Assembly (NCBI GenBank): GCA_003152315.1 | Contig: PLZV01000060.1 | Span: forward strand, 1-64,000 | Reading direction: 5' to 3' | Length of the DNA: 64,000 nucleotides | DNA from: Verrucomicrobiota bacterium | Lineage (GTDB): Bacteria > Verrucomicrobiota > Verrucomicrobiia > Palsa-1439 | Shown here: piece by piece, positions 16,062 to 24,495 of the stretch | How the letters are laid out: every line of letters begins with the position of its first letter | Position numbering within the stretch: position 1 is the first letter of the stretch | Notes under the pieces: model-generated | Told to the model about the DNA's origin: nothing | Database searches by the model: none | The model's input: the letters and a program-made list of their open reading frames with translations, nothing else | Made by a program: the position numbers and the translations under genes

Positions 16062-17367
16062 ACATCACTTCCGCTTCGCTGACGACTTCGCCCGCCACTT
16101 TGCAGACGCCTTTGGCCTTGGCGATCTTGCCGCGGGCGCGGGCCATTTCGATTTCGATAATGAGTTGGTCGCCGGGGCGAACCGGCTTGCGCCACTTCAC
16201 ATTGTTGGCGCTCATGAAGTACGCGACCTTGCCGGCGTTCTCACCGGAGCGCAGCATCAACACACCCGCCACCTGCGCCATCGCCTCCAATTGCAGGACA
16301 CCGGGCATGATCGGATGACCGGGGAAATGTCCCTGGAAAAACGGCTCGTTGATCGTCACGTTCTTGAGTCCGACGATTTTCTCTTCGCCTTCGATCTTGA
16401 TGATGCGGTCAACCAGCAAGAACGGATACCGATGCGGCAGGACGTTCAACAGTTGCATGGTGTCCATCGCCTGCTCCACCGGCGTGTCCGCTGACATGGG
16501 CGGCGCGAAAGAAACGGGCGCAGGCTGCTCTTTCTCCATCACCTTCGCCAGCGCCTTCGTCAGGGCCGCATTGCAGGAATGTCCGGGCCGAATGGTGATG
16601 ATATGCGCTGCCAGTGGTCGCCCGAGCAACACGATATCGCCAAGCACGTCGAGGATCTTGTGCCGCACGAACTCATCCCGGAACCGCAACGGTTCGGTTG
16701 CCAGAATGGTCTCATTGCGGATCAACACCGCATTTTCGAGGCTGCCGCCCTTGATCAATCCGTGGTCGACTAGGTGCTGAATCTCTTCGTAGAGCGCAAA
16801 TGTCCGCGCCGGTGAAATCTGCGTCTCAAACGTCTCGGGCTCGATGGCCAGGCTCAGAAACTGCGCGTCGAGTCCGGGCTTGCCGTAATGAATCGTGCAA
16901 CTGATGCGCAACGTGTCGCTCGGCACCACCACCGCCAACGAGTCGCCCACCTCCACGTGCACCATCTCTTGTGGCCGAAAAATCTCGCGCTTGCCCTCTT
17001 GCGGTTGGATGCCCGCCTGCTTGATCAACTTGACGTACGGCAGCGCGCTGCCGTCGCCAACGGGCGGCTCATTCCCATCCAGTTCGATAATCAAATTATC
17101 GATCCCGTACCCATTCAGCGTCGCCAGCACGTGCTCTACCGTGTGAACGACCGTCCCATTCGTCCCGATGGTCGTCCACCGCGTCGTATCGCCGATATTG
17201 CGGATATTCGGCTCGATTTCAGGTTTCCCCTCGAGATCGATCCGGACAAACTTGATGCCATAATCCACCGGCGCGGGTTTCCAGGTCATGTTGATCTGCG
17301 AACCCGTGTGGATGCCAATGCCCGAGAAGGACACGGGATGTTTGATCGTCTGCTGCTGTTTCAGCAT
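16042..17367 (-). CDS. lpxC-fabZ: bifunctional UDP-3-O-acyl-GlcNAc deacetylase / 3-hydroxyacyl-ACP dehydratase
   Basis: A natural fusion: the N-terminal ~300 residues are LpxC, the committed zinc deacetylase of lipid A synthesis (GIGIHTG, zinc ligands in HTVEHVLATLNG near 75-86, and EFVRHKILDVLGD); the C-terminal ~145 are FabZ (LPHRYPFLLVDR, QGHFPGHPIMPGVLQLEAMA). The fusion is known from Bacteroidetes, Chlorobi and Verrucomicrobia. ATG 17367 gives MLKQQQTIKHPVSFSGIGIH, the normal LpxC N-terminus (441 aa); an upstream codon at 17406 is less likely. Its 3' end converges with and overlaps the AviRa-like gene by 20 nt, and fragments of this 3' end recur at 11498, 12170, 13498 and 14287. Confidence 0.96.
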   Translation of the reverse strand: MLKQQQTIKHPVSFSGIGIHTGSQINMTWKPAPVDYGIKFVRIDLEGKPEIEPNIRNIGDTTRWTTIGTNGTVVHTVEHVLATLNGYGIDNLIIELDGNEPPVGDGSALPYVKLIKQAGIQPQEGKREIFRPQEMVHVEVGDSLAVVVPSDTLRISCTIHYGKPGLDAQFLSLAIEPETFETQISPARTFALYEEIQHLVDHGLIKGGSLENAVLIRNETILATEPLRFRDEFVRHKILDVLGDIVLLGRPLAAHIITIRPGHSCNAALTKALAKVMEKEQPAPVSFAPPMSADTPVEQAMDTMQLLNVLPHRYPFLLVDRIIKIEGEEKIVGLKNVTINEPFFQGHFPGHPIMPGVLQLEAMAQVAGVLMLRSGENAGKVAYFMSANNVKWRKPVRPGDQLIIEIEMARARGKIAKAKGVCKVAGEVVSEAEVMFSVVEG

Positions 17368-17399
17368 GTGCGACGCTCTTCTAACACTCCCCATACCAA

Positions 17400-17427
17400 T
17401 TGGCAAGCCAGCGGTTTTCTGTATACT
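17400..17427 (+). promoter_or_regulatory. sigma70-type promoter for the sialidase-like gene
   Basis: TTGGCA (17400-17405), 16-bp spacer, TATACT (17422-17427). The predicted start near 17434 leaves a leader of about 27 nt before ATG 17461. It faces away from lpxC-fabZ. Confidence 0.6.
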
Positions 17428-17460
17428 GAGAAGGTTGTGACCATTGCACGCCGATGTCCG

Positions 17461-19110
17461 ATGAGATTGCGTCCATTAATTCTCCTGCTGCCCTTCGCTG
17501 TCACCTCGACGTTGGCAGATCCAATTCTGATCCAGGGTCCGGAGCAAAGCCACATCGACTTGAGCCTGCCCGATGGCGCCCTGCCACCGGCCATCGGCGC
17601 CAAAAACATTCAAATCTTCCGTGCCTCACGCGACAAACCCGAACTGACCGACGGCAAACGGTGGACGTACAATCATCACGTCGATATGGCTTGCTGGAAA
17701 GGCCGCTTATACGTCGCCTGGAGTTCGGGCGAAAAAGACGAGGACACCTGGCCTTGGCGCGAAGTGTACAGCACGTCCACGGATGGTCTTACGTGGTCAG
17801 CTCCCGCCGAACTTTTCCCGCAAGGTGTCTCGAATCCACTGCGGATGCACTTCTTTCACGCACCAAACGGTCGGATGCTGGCCATCGCCGGACTCCGCCG
17901 TGGCGAAGTCAAGCTGACCGACAAAAACCGGGATACGTTGGTCGTCCGTGAGATACTGGCCGATCACACGCTCGGCCCCTACTTCACCCTTCTGACACCA
18001 ACGCCGTCAGTCGGAAGCGAGTTCTTCACGAATTCCGCCGACAAAGGTTTCGTCGAGGCCTGTAACCAATTGCTCGTCAATCACCCCTTTCTCGAACAGC
18101 AAGATTACGGCGCATTGCTGGCTGACCGCCGCATGAAGTGGCACGAATCCGACGACAAGAACATGACGTTGAAGGCGTTCTCATTTTTCCATCGTAAAGG
18201 TGGCGCGCTCGTCGGTATTTGCAAGAAAGGTTGGGTCACAGTCTCAACGAACGACGGCGACGCGTGGTCCAAACCGGTCATCCCACAATCACTGGTCACC
18301 GGCACTGGTAAGGTCTGGGGACAGCGCACCAGTGATGGCCGCTACGCCCTGCTCTACAATCCCGACCACAAAAACCGGTTCCCGCTGGTCATGGTCACGA
18401 GCGACGATGGCGTCACCTTCCGCGACATGCGCGTGGTTCACGGCGAACTGCCGATTCAACGCTACGTCGGCCTGAACAAGAACGTCGGCCCGCAATACGT
18501 CCGCGGCATTTCCGAATGGTCGGACGATGGTTCATGGAAGGACGATGCCGTATGGGTCGCCTACAGCGTCAACAAAGAGGACATCTGGCTAAGTCGCATC
18601 CCGCTTACCAAGAGCGCGGACTCCTGGAACATCTACAGCCCGAAATGGGCGCCGGTCAGTTTGACCAAAACTGAGGGAGTAACTCTGGAAGACCGCGACC
18701 CGTACGACTACGCCCGGCTATTTCAAGTCTTCCCGGCAAAGACGAAAGTCACAGTGTCGTTTGACGTTTTCGCCTCTCAGGTTGGTGACGCTCCGCTCGA
18801 AATCGAATTGTTTGGCGGATCGACCAGCCGCTGTCCCGTTCGCTGGGAATTGACGAAGAAGGATTTCATCGTTGACCGCCTTCCTTGCCGTATCGAAACC
18901 GATGTTCAGACCGGCAAATTCACCCTCTTCAAATCCGACACGCCGGTCATGAAGGACGCGCCATTGGCAGAGCCAACGGCCGCTTTTACCGGCATCTCTT
19001 TCCGCACCGGCCCGCCGCGACCGATTATCGACCGCGCGAAGACGTCCGTTACCGGCGATTCTCCAACCACGCTGACCCGTTACACCATTCAACGGCTGGT
19101 GATTCAGTAG
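17461..19110 (+). CDS. secreted sialidase/BNR-repeat superfamily protein
   Basis: The 549-aa product starts with a signal peptide (MRLRPLILLLPFAVTSTLA). Asp-box (BNR) type motifs STSTDGLTWSAP, STNDGDAWSKP and TSDDGVTFRD mark a six-bladed sialidase-like propeller across residues ~60-400, followed by a beta-sandwich-like tail (KVTVSFDVFASQVGDAPLE). Related proteins are exo-sialidases or other glycan-active enzymes in the periplasm or outside the cell; the catalytic residues cannot be assigned by eye, so substrate is open. ATG 17461 was chosen for the signal peptide; a GTG at 17437 would add eight residues. A good promoter lies at 17400-17427. Confidence 0.8.
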   Translation: MRLRPLILLLPFAVTSTLADPILIQGPEQSHIDLSLPDGALPPAIGAKNIQIFRASRDKPELTDGKRWTYNHHVDMACWKGRLYVAWSSGEKDEDTWPWREVYSTSTDGLTWSAPAELFPQGVSNPLRMHFFHAPNGRMLAIAGLRRGEVKLTDKNRDTLVVREILADHTLGPYFTLLTPTPSVGSEFFTNSADKGFVEACNQLLVNHPFLEQQDYGALLADRRMKWHESDDKNMTLKAFSFFHRKGGALVGICKKGWVTVSTNDGDAWSKPVIPQSLVTGTGKVWGQRTSDGRYALLYNPDHKNRFPLVMVTSDDGVTFRDMRVVHGELPIQRYVGLNKNVGPQYVRGISEWSDDGSWKDDAVWVAYSVNKEDIWLSRIPLTKSADSWNIYSPKWAPVSLTKTEGVTLEDRDPYDYARLFQVFPAKTKVTVSFDVFASQVGDAPLEIELFGGSTSRCPVRWELTKKDFIVDRLPCRIETDVQTGKFTLFKSDTPVMKDAPLAEPTAAFTGISFRTGPPRPIIDRAKTSVTGDSPTTLTRYTIQRLVIQ

Positions 19111-19147
19111 ACACGAACGTGAGAACCGCCGTACAATTCTTGGTTCT

Positions 19148-19801
19148 ATGATCGTAGGCATGTACATGAAACGGGACGTCGAGGTCATCTCTCCCACGGC
19201 GTCTCTTGTGGAAGGCATCAAGAAGATGTCGACGCGTCGGATCCGTCGGCTCGTCGTCATGCAAGGATCATCCATCCGCGGCATCGTCACCCAACGGGAT
19301 ATCGTGGAAGCGTTTCCGCCGCACATCAACCCCTTCTCGGTGCTCGGGGTTGAGCAAACGACCGTCAGCGCAACCATCGAGTCCATCATGAAACCTGCCG
19401 TCGTTACCATCAAGGAGCACGAGCCGATCGAGTACGCCGCCGAGTTGATGACTCGCCATCGCATCGGTTGCCTGGTGGTCACGCAGGATGGCTTGCTGGT
19501 CGGCATCATCACCGAATCAGACATTTTTCGGGCCTTCACTGGATTGCTGGCCGAACGCGATGGCGCGGTCAGGATTACCTTTGACCTGACCGAGCGAGAG
19601 AAAGTCCTGACATTCCTTGAGGACGCCGTGCAAGCGCTCGATCTCGAGTTGCTGAGTTTCCTGACATTTCACGAAAGCAATCGACGGTTGGCTGTCGCCC
19701 GCGTGCAAGGCGAAAAAGTCGATAAGCTCATCGACAAACTTTGGGAATCAGGTCATTCCGTCGTGAATGTTCTCCGGCCGGAAGCACATAGCGAGTCGTA
19801 G
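19148..19801 (+). CDS. CBS-domain pair with C-terminal ACT-like domain
   Basis: The 217-aa protein has two CBS motifs (ISPTASLVEGIKKMSTRRIR... and KEHEPIEYAAELMTRHRIG...), ending in GIVTQRDIVEAF and GIITESDIFRAF, over residues 1-133, then an ACT-like domain (FDLTEREKVLTFLEDAVQAL). The architecture resembles AcuB-type sensors. CBS pairs usually bind adenine nucleotides and ACT domains bind amino acids. It stands 63 bp before the livK-type gene on the same strand, so a regulatory role in amino-acid uptake is a fair inference but not shown. Confidence 0.85.
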   Translation: MIVGMYMKRDVEVISPTASLVEGIKKMSTRRIRRLVVMQGSSIRGIVTQRDIVEAFPPHINPFSVLGVEQTTVSATIESIMKPAVVTIKEHEPIEYAAELMTRHRIGCLVVTQDGLLVGIITESDIFRAFTGLLAERDGAVRITFDLTEREKVLTFLEDAVQALDLELLSFLTFHESNRRLAVARVQGEKVDKLIDKLWESGHSVVNVLRPEAHSES

Positions 19802-19864
19802 GCCGGCGCCACACAGGCGGCATTTGGCATTGCAGGCCTGCCCCGTTTGTGCCAAAACCCCTGC

Positions 19865-21061
19865 ATGAAACGATTGTTCTTTCCGCTTTGTCTCGGCGTC
19901 CTGGCAATGACCTGTTCCGCAGCTCTCGCCGCCGATTCGCAGGTCATCAAGATCGTCTCCAGCCTGCCCCGCACGGGCAGCGCCAACGCGCAGAGCACCA
20001 CCTTGGTCAACGGCATCAAGATTGCCATCGACGAGGTCGGCGGCAAGATCGGCGATTACACCCTCGCTTACGAAGACTGGGATGACGCATCTCCCGAGCG
20101 CGGCCAGTGGGATCCCGCCGTAGAGGCGGCGAACGCGCAGAAGGCCGTCAAAGATCCCGACATCATGGCCTACATCGGCACCTACAACTCCGGTGCCGCG
20201 AAAATCTCAATGCCAATTCTCAACCAGGCTTCCCTCTTAATGGTCAGCCCTGCCAACACCTACCCCGGCCTCACGAAACCGGGCATGGGCGAAGCGAATG
20301 AGCCGCAGGTGTACCGTCCCTCCGGCAAAATCAATTTCTTCCGTGTCGTGCCCGCCGACGATATCCAGGGCGAAGTCGCGGCGCAGTGGGCCAAGGAACT
20401 CGGTGTGAAAAAAGTCTTCATCCTCCACGACCGCGAACTCTACGGCAAAGGCGTGGCGGACGTGTTCAAGCGCGCCTGCATCAAACTCGGCATCACCGTC
20501 GTCGGCTACGAAGGTATCGACCCGAAAGCCGCGAACTACCGCTCACTCATGACCAAGGTCAAAAGCACCGATGCCGACATGGTGTATTTCGGCGGTACGA
20601 CGCAGACGAACGCTGGTCAGTTGGCCAAGGACCTCGTCTCCGTCGGCGCGCGCGCGAAGTTCATGGTCCCCGACGGCTGCCGCGAACAAGCGCTCATCGA
20701 GTCGGCCGGCAAAGACAACCTCGACGACCGCACCTACGTCACCTTCGGCGGTCTGCCGCCAAGCCAGTTGAAAGGCCGCGGCCGCGAGTTCTATGACAAC
20801 TACAAGAAGAAGTACAACGCCGAGCCCGAAGCCTACGCCGTGTACGGCTACGAAGCCGCTCGCGTTGTCCTCGAAGGTATCAAACGCGCCGGCAAAAAAG
20901 ACCGCGCCGCCGTCACCGAAGCCATCACCAACCTCCGCGACTTCGACGGCGTCCTCGGCAAATGGTCCTTCGACCAAAACGGCGACACCAGTCTGAAAGT
21001 CATGGCCGTGGAAGAGATCAAAGACGGCAAATTCACCCCCGTAAAAATCGTGGGGATGTAG
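19865..21061 (+). CDS. livK: branched-chain amino-acid ABC transporter substrate-binding protein
   Basis: The 398-aa periplasmic protein begins with a signal peptide (MKRLFFPLCLGVLAMTCSAALAA) and continues as a type I periplasmic binding protein (VIKIVSSLPRTGSANAQS..., AYIGTYNSGAAKISMPILNQ, FILHDRELYGKGVADVFK). It captures the ligand for the LivHMGF permease encoded at 22478-26227. The ligand need not be a branched-chain amino acid; related proteins bind urea, amides or other amino acids. Three genes unrelated to transport lie between it and livH. Confidence 0.9.
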   Translation: MKRLFFPLCLGVLAMTCSAALAADSQVIKIVSSLPRTGSANAQSTTLVNGIKIAIDEVGGKIGDYTLAYEDWDDASPERGQWDPAVEAANAQKAVKDPDIMAYIGTYNSGAAKISMPILNQASLLMVSPANTYPGLTKPGMGEANEPQVYRPSGKINFFRVVPADDIQGEVAAQWAKELGVKKVFILHDRELYGKGVADVFKRACIKLGITVVGYEGIDPKAANYRSLMTKVKSTDADMVYFGGTTQTNAGQLAKDLVSVGARAKFMVPDGCREQALIESAGKDNLDDRTYVTFGGLPPSQLKGRGREFYDNYKKKYNAEPEAYAVYGYEAARVVLEGIKRAGKKDRAAVTEAITNLRDFDGVLGKWSFDQNGDTSLKVMAVEEIKDGKFTPVKIVGM

Positions 21062-21074
21062 GAAGCTAATAGCA

Positions 21075-21356
21075 GTGACGGCAAAGTTCAAAGCAGCAAG
21101 CACATTCACTATTACTGGCAGAGGTTTAGTGCTCGCTGGTGAGATCTTGGAAGGCTTTGTTAAGATCGGAATGAAAGTTCGTGTCCCGTCGTATTCGCAA
21201 GATCTGACTATCAACGGAATATCACCCATTCACAATGTGCAAAACCCTAGCTTGGTCGGACTCTTGTTTAGCAGTCATGACGAGAATGAGTCTATTCGCT
21301 GGCAGGGACTTGATCTACAAGATCGGGTTCTGGAAGTTTTTGACGAAAGTAGTTAA
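21075..21356 (+). CDS. small protein resembling EF-Tu domain II
   Basis: The 93-aa product contains FTITGRGLVLAGEILEGFVK and IGMKVRVP, closely recalling the translation-factor domain II barrel (FxIxGRGxVxxGRIExGxxKxGD). No GTPase domain is present. Stand-alone EF-Tu-like barrels are known as small hypothetical proteins; no function is assigned. The start codon is GTG and no clear ribosome-binding site is seen, so the N-terminus is uncertain. Its base composition is lower in GC than livK just upstream. Confidence 0.55.
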   Translation: MTAKFKAASTFTITGRGLVLAGEILEGFVKIGMKVRVPSYSQDLTINGISPIHNVQNPSLVGLLFSSHDENESIRWQGLDLQDRVLEVFDESS

Positions 21357-21403
21357 CTTATCGATATGTCAGTACAGAGTTCTTGCTCGCTAGAGGAATT
21401 GAA

Positions 21404-21829
21404 ATGACAAAGGAAGAAATGATAGAACTGGAAGAAGGAAACCGGCTCAAGCTGGATTTCGGCAAGCTGGCCAAGGTGGTCGCGCGTTGCCCCAACGTCA
21501 TCCCCGTCGCCGTGCAAAACGCCGACACCAAAGAAGTCATCCTCCTCGCGTACACGAATGAAGAAGCCTTCAAGAAGAGCATCGAGACCCGCATTGCCAC
21601 CTTCTGGAGCACTTCCCGAAACGAACTATGGATTAAGGGCAAGACTTCCGGCCATTATTTTGAACTCGTTGAAATCCGTGTGAATTGCGAACAAAACTCC
21701 CTCGTCTATTTCGTCCGCCCCAAAGGCGAAGCGATCTGCCACACGAACAATCGCCAGGGTAAACCCAGGAATTGCTATTATCGCAAACTGGACTTGGACA
21801 GCGGTTCCCTCACAAATACGAATCCGTAA
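21404..21829 (+). CDS. hisI: phosphoribosyl-AMP cyclohydrolase-like protein (HisI)
   Basis: The 141-aa product matches HisI, which opens the purine ring of PR-AMP in histidine synthesis: PVAVQNADTKEVILLAYTNE, FWSTSRNELWIKGKTSG, ICHTNNR. Zinc-type cysteines are C95, C112 and C124. The usual D-C-D-x-D metal motif reads N-C-E-x-N here (94-98), and the loop between the last two Cys is five residues longer than usual. GAGGA 7 nt before ATG 21404 fixes the start. It is not in a his operon but between livK and livH, so either an isolated pathway gene or a diverged paralogue. Activity is uncertain. Confidence 0.8.
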   Translation: MTKEEMIELEEGNRLKLDFGKLAKVVARCPNVIPVAVQNADTKEVILLAYTNEEAFKKSIETRIATFWSTSRNELWIKGKTSGHYFELVEIRVNCEQNSLVYFVRPKGEAICHTNNRQGKPRNCYYRKLDLDSGSLTNTNP

Positions 21830-21850
21830 ACTACGTGGAGGAACGATATC

Positions 21851-22369
21851 ATGAAGAGAGCGCTACTATCAGGGTTGTCAGCTGGGTTGCTCGCGTTGTG
21901 CGGCTGTGCCGCCGGGATTTCGCGTCAAGGCTACACCCTTCGGGACATCAACAAGCCCGGCCATCCAACCGACTGCCATCTCACCGTCAAGTGCAATGCA
22001 ACTTACGCGTTGGCGGATGCCGACGTGGTGGGGCATATCGAAGCCTTTGATACATCCGTATCAATCAACTGCGATGAGGCGTATGTCTTGGATATTTTCT
22101 GCAAGGAAGCCTGTGCGCTGGGGGCCGATGTGGTCAACGTCACCGACGAGCATTATCCGAACTTCTGGAGCACTTGTTATCGAGCCAAGGCCGAATTCTT
22201 GCGCTACAAGGACCGCGATCAGGTCAAACTGCTTGTATCCGATGCCAAGTACGATCCTCAATTGATCATCCAAAGATCCAAAGAGAGCAAAAAACGAACC
22301 GAGGCCGTGATCATCGCCACCGTCATGGGCGGCGTGTTGGGCGGGCTAATCGTGTCCGCCGCGCACTGA
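21851..22369 (+). CDS. lipoprotein with C-terminal glycine-rich membrane helix
   Basis: The 172-aa product has a lipoprotein signal (MKRALLSGLSAGLLALCGC) and a C-terminal hydrophobic helix (AVIIATVMGGVLGGLIVSAA). The middle is cysteine-rich (DCHLTVKCNATYA, SINCDEAYVLDIFCKEACA), suggesting disulfides. GGAGG before ATG 21851 supports the start. Not a family I recognise. It lies 21 bp after hisI and 108 bp before livH, with an inverted repeat in the latter gap. Confidence 0.75.
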   Translation: MKRALLSGLSAGLLALCGCAAGISRQGYTLRDINKPGHPTDCHLTVKCNATYALADADVVGHIEAFDTSVSINCDEAYVLDIFCKEACALGADVVNVTDEHYPNFWSTCYRAKAEFLRYKDRDQVKLLVSDAKYDPQLIIQRSKESKKRTEAVIIATVMGGVLGGLIVSAAH

Positions 22370-22394
22370 GAGAAGTAGCGCTTCTCCCGGCTTC

Positions 22395-22469
22395 CTGTAG
22401 CGGCGGTCTATGACCGCCGCATTCCGTTGGGATGTTTACGATTGCGACGCTCATAGAGCGCCGCTACAG
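22395..22469. repeat. REP-like inverted repeat before livH
   Basis: CTGTAGCGGCG (22395-22405) and CGCCGCTACAG (22459-22469) are exact 11-bp inverted repeats; inside the left part is the hairpin CGGCGGTCTATGACCGCCG (22401-22419). The same hairpin type occurs near 10164. It ends 8 nt before the livH ATG, so it may cover the start in RNA. Confidence 0.7.
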
Positions 22470-22477
22470 TAGCGCGC

Positions 22478-23440
22478 ATGTCGGGCAGTGAGATTTTCCT
22501 GCAACAACTGATCATCGGATTGTCCAACGGGATGATCATCGCCCTCATCGCCCTGGGCTACACGATGGTCTACGGTATCATCGAACTCATCAATTTCGCC
22601 CATGGCGACCTCTTCATGCTCGGCAGTTTCGCGGCGCTGACAGTGGTGGGTCTTCTCGGACTCGACCACCTCGCTGCCGGCGCGCCCGGCATGTGGTCAG
22701 GTCTTTTCCTGATGTTGCTAATCGTACCGCTCTTCTGCGGCAGCCTAAACTGGCTCGCCGATCGATTTGCCTACCGCCATCTTCGCGATTCCACCAAGCT
22801 CGCCCCGCTCGTCTCGGCAATCGGTCTCTCGTTCGTGTTCATGAATATCGGCCTGCTCTGGGGTGGCGTACCGATGAACGTTTTTGGGTTGGGACGCTCC
22901 GCCGCCTCACCCAAGGATTTCCCCGCTCTCGTCTCGAACGTCAACCTGCTCGGCCAAAGCGCCGTGGAATTCACGACCAAAGACCTCATGGTTTTCGTGA
23001 TAACGCTGCCGCTGATGGTTTTGCTAACGTGGTTCGTAAAAGGCACGCGGGCGGGCAAGGCCATGCGCGCGGTGGCGCAGGACCGGGTGGCAGCTCGATT
23101 GATGGGCATTCCCGTTGACCGCGTCATTGGACAAACGTTTCTAATCGGCGGAGCGCTGGCCGGTGTCGCCAGCGTCGTGTCATCCGTCTATAACAACACG
23201 ATCTACTTTCAAATGGGCTATCGCGCGGGCGTGGACGCGTTTACCGCGGCTGTTTTCGGCGGCATCGGCAGCCTACCGGGCGCAGTGCTGGGCGGACTGG
23301 TCATCGGCCTGGCACGGGCCATGTGCGATCAGTATCTGGAAACCCGCTGGACAAACGTGCTGGTTTTCACCGTCCTGATTCTGGTGCTCGTATTTCGTCC
23401 ACAGGGACTGCTCGGCGCCCGCGCCAAGGAGAAAGTCTGA
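22478..23440 (+). CDS. livH: branched-chain amino-acid ABC transporter permease LivH
   Basis: The 320-aa inner-membrane permease has the family N-terminus (FLQQLIIGLSNGMIIALIAL followed by GYTMVYGIIELINFAHGD), about eight hydrophobic segments, and the conserved cytoplasmic loop KAMRAVAQDRVAARLMGI that contacts the ATPases. It pairs with LivM. The stop overlaps the livM ATG by one base. Confidence 0.95.
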   Translation: MSGSEIFLQQLIIGLSNGMIIALIALGYTMVYGIIELINFAHGDLFMLGSFAALTVVGLLGLDHLAAGAPGMWSGLFLMLLIVPLFCGSLNWLADRFAYRHLRDSTKLAPLVSAIGLSFVFMNIGLLWGGVPMNVFGLGRSAASPKDFPALVSNVNLLGQSAVEFTTKDLMVFVITLPLMVLLTWFVKGTRAGKAMRAVAQDRVAARLMGIPVDRVIGQTFLIGGALAGVASVVSSVYNNTIYFQMGYRAGVDAFTAAVFGGIGSLPGAVLGGLVIGLARAMCDQYLETRWTNVLVFTVLILVLVFRPQGLLGARAKEKV

Positions 23441-24495
23441 TGGCTGCGCCACGCCGCATCCTGTTTCACTGGTCGTTTCTCCTCGTGGCGGCGCTGATTC
23501 CGCTTATCGAGTTGGTATTACCGGGGCATCCCCACGTCGGCGATCTTCTCCGTCCGATCTTCATCATGGCCATGCTCGGGCTCGGTTTAAACATTCTCAC
23601 CGGCTTCACGGGTCAACTCAATCTCGGCGTCGCCGCATTCATGGCCGTCGGCGCGTACACCTACGCCATCTTGACGTGCGACATTTATCCCTTCCGCCTC
23701 GGCTTCTGGTCGGCCACGGCCCTGACAGTTCTTGTCGGCTTAACAGTCGGCCTATTCCTCGGCCTGCCAACGATCCGGCTGCGCGGCGACTACCTCGCAA
23801 TCGTGACTCTGGGCTTCGGAGAAATCGTCGAGGACGTCCTGAAGAACCTTGATTCCATCACCAAGGGCACGCAAGGCATCAATCCCCTGCCCTCGCCATC
23901 CTGGTTCGGCTACCACTTCCGCGCTGAAACCTACCAGCCCTGGTACTACCTCTTTCTCGGTTTTCTGGCGGTGCTCGTACTCCTGAACCGCAACCTCCAA
24001 CGCTCGCGCGTCGGTCGCGCCTGGATTTCCATACGTGAAGATGAACTCGCCTCCTCGTGCATGGGCGTCAACCCAATGAAAATGAAACTGCTGGCGTTCG
24101 CCCTCGGCGCGGCGCAATGCAGCCTGGCCGGCGCATTATGGGCGAGCTATCTCGGCTCCAGCGGCGAGCCGGGCAATTACGACTTCCAGGTTTCAATCAT
24201 CGCGTTGTGCATCGTGATCGTGGGCGGCATGGGCAACGTCGGCGGCGTCCTCCTCGGTGCCCTGGTGATCATGGGCTTCAATTCCATCGTGCTGGAAACC
24301 GTGACGAACTTCCTCAAAGCGCACCAGCTTATTAGCAGTTCAAACGTGTTCACCGCGCCGGGTAACTGGAAATACATGCTCTACGGACTGGCCCTCATCC
24401 TGATGATGCGCTTCCGACCCGAAGGCCTCCTGCCGTCCCGGCAGTTCAAAGCAGAAGCTCATCCGGACGAACCGCATTCTCCTCCAACCGCATGA
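23440..24495 (+). CDS. livM: branched-chain amino-acid ABC transporter permease LivM
   Basis: The 351-aa permease has LNILTGFTGQLNLGVAAFMA near residue 50, IRLRGDYLAIVTLGFGEIV, and GRAWISIREDELASSCMGVN, all typical of LivM. ATG 23440 overlaps the livH stop (TGATG). It forms the membrane channel with LivH. It overlaps livG by 4 bp. Confidence 0.95.
   Translation: MAAPRRILFHWSFLLVAALIPLIELVLPGHPHVGDLLRPIFIMAMLGLGLNILTGFTGQLNLGVAAFMAVGAYTYAILTCDIYPFRLGFWSATALTVLVGLTVGLFLGLPTIRLRGDYLAIVTLGFGEIVEDVLKNLDSITKGTQGINPLPSPSWFGYHFRAETYQPWYYLFLGFLAVLVLLNRNLQRSRVGRAWISIREDELASSCMGVNPMKMKLLAFALGAAQCSLAGALWASYLGSSGEPGNYDFQVSIIALCIVIVGGMGNVGGVLLGALVIMGFNSIVLETVTNFLKAHQLISSSNVFTAPGNWKYMLYGLALILMMRFRPEGLLPSRQFKAEAHPDEPHSPPTA

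Noticed and set aside
16888-17460. Plus-strand extension of the sialidase-like gene across lpxC
   Set aside because: It is antisense to lpxC-fabZ; the signal peptide begins at ATG 17461 behind a good promoter.
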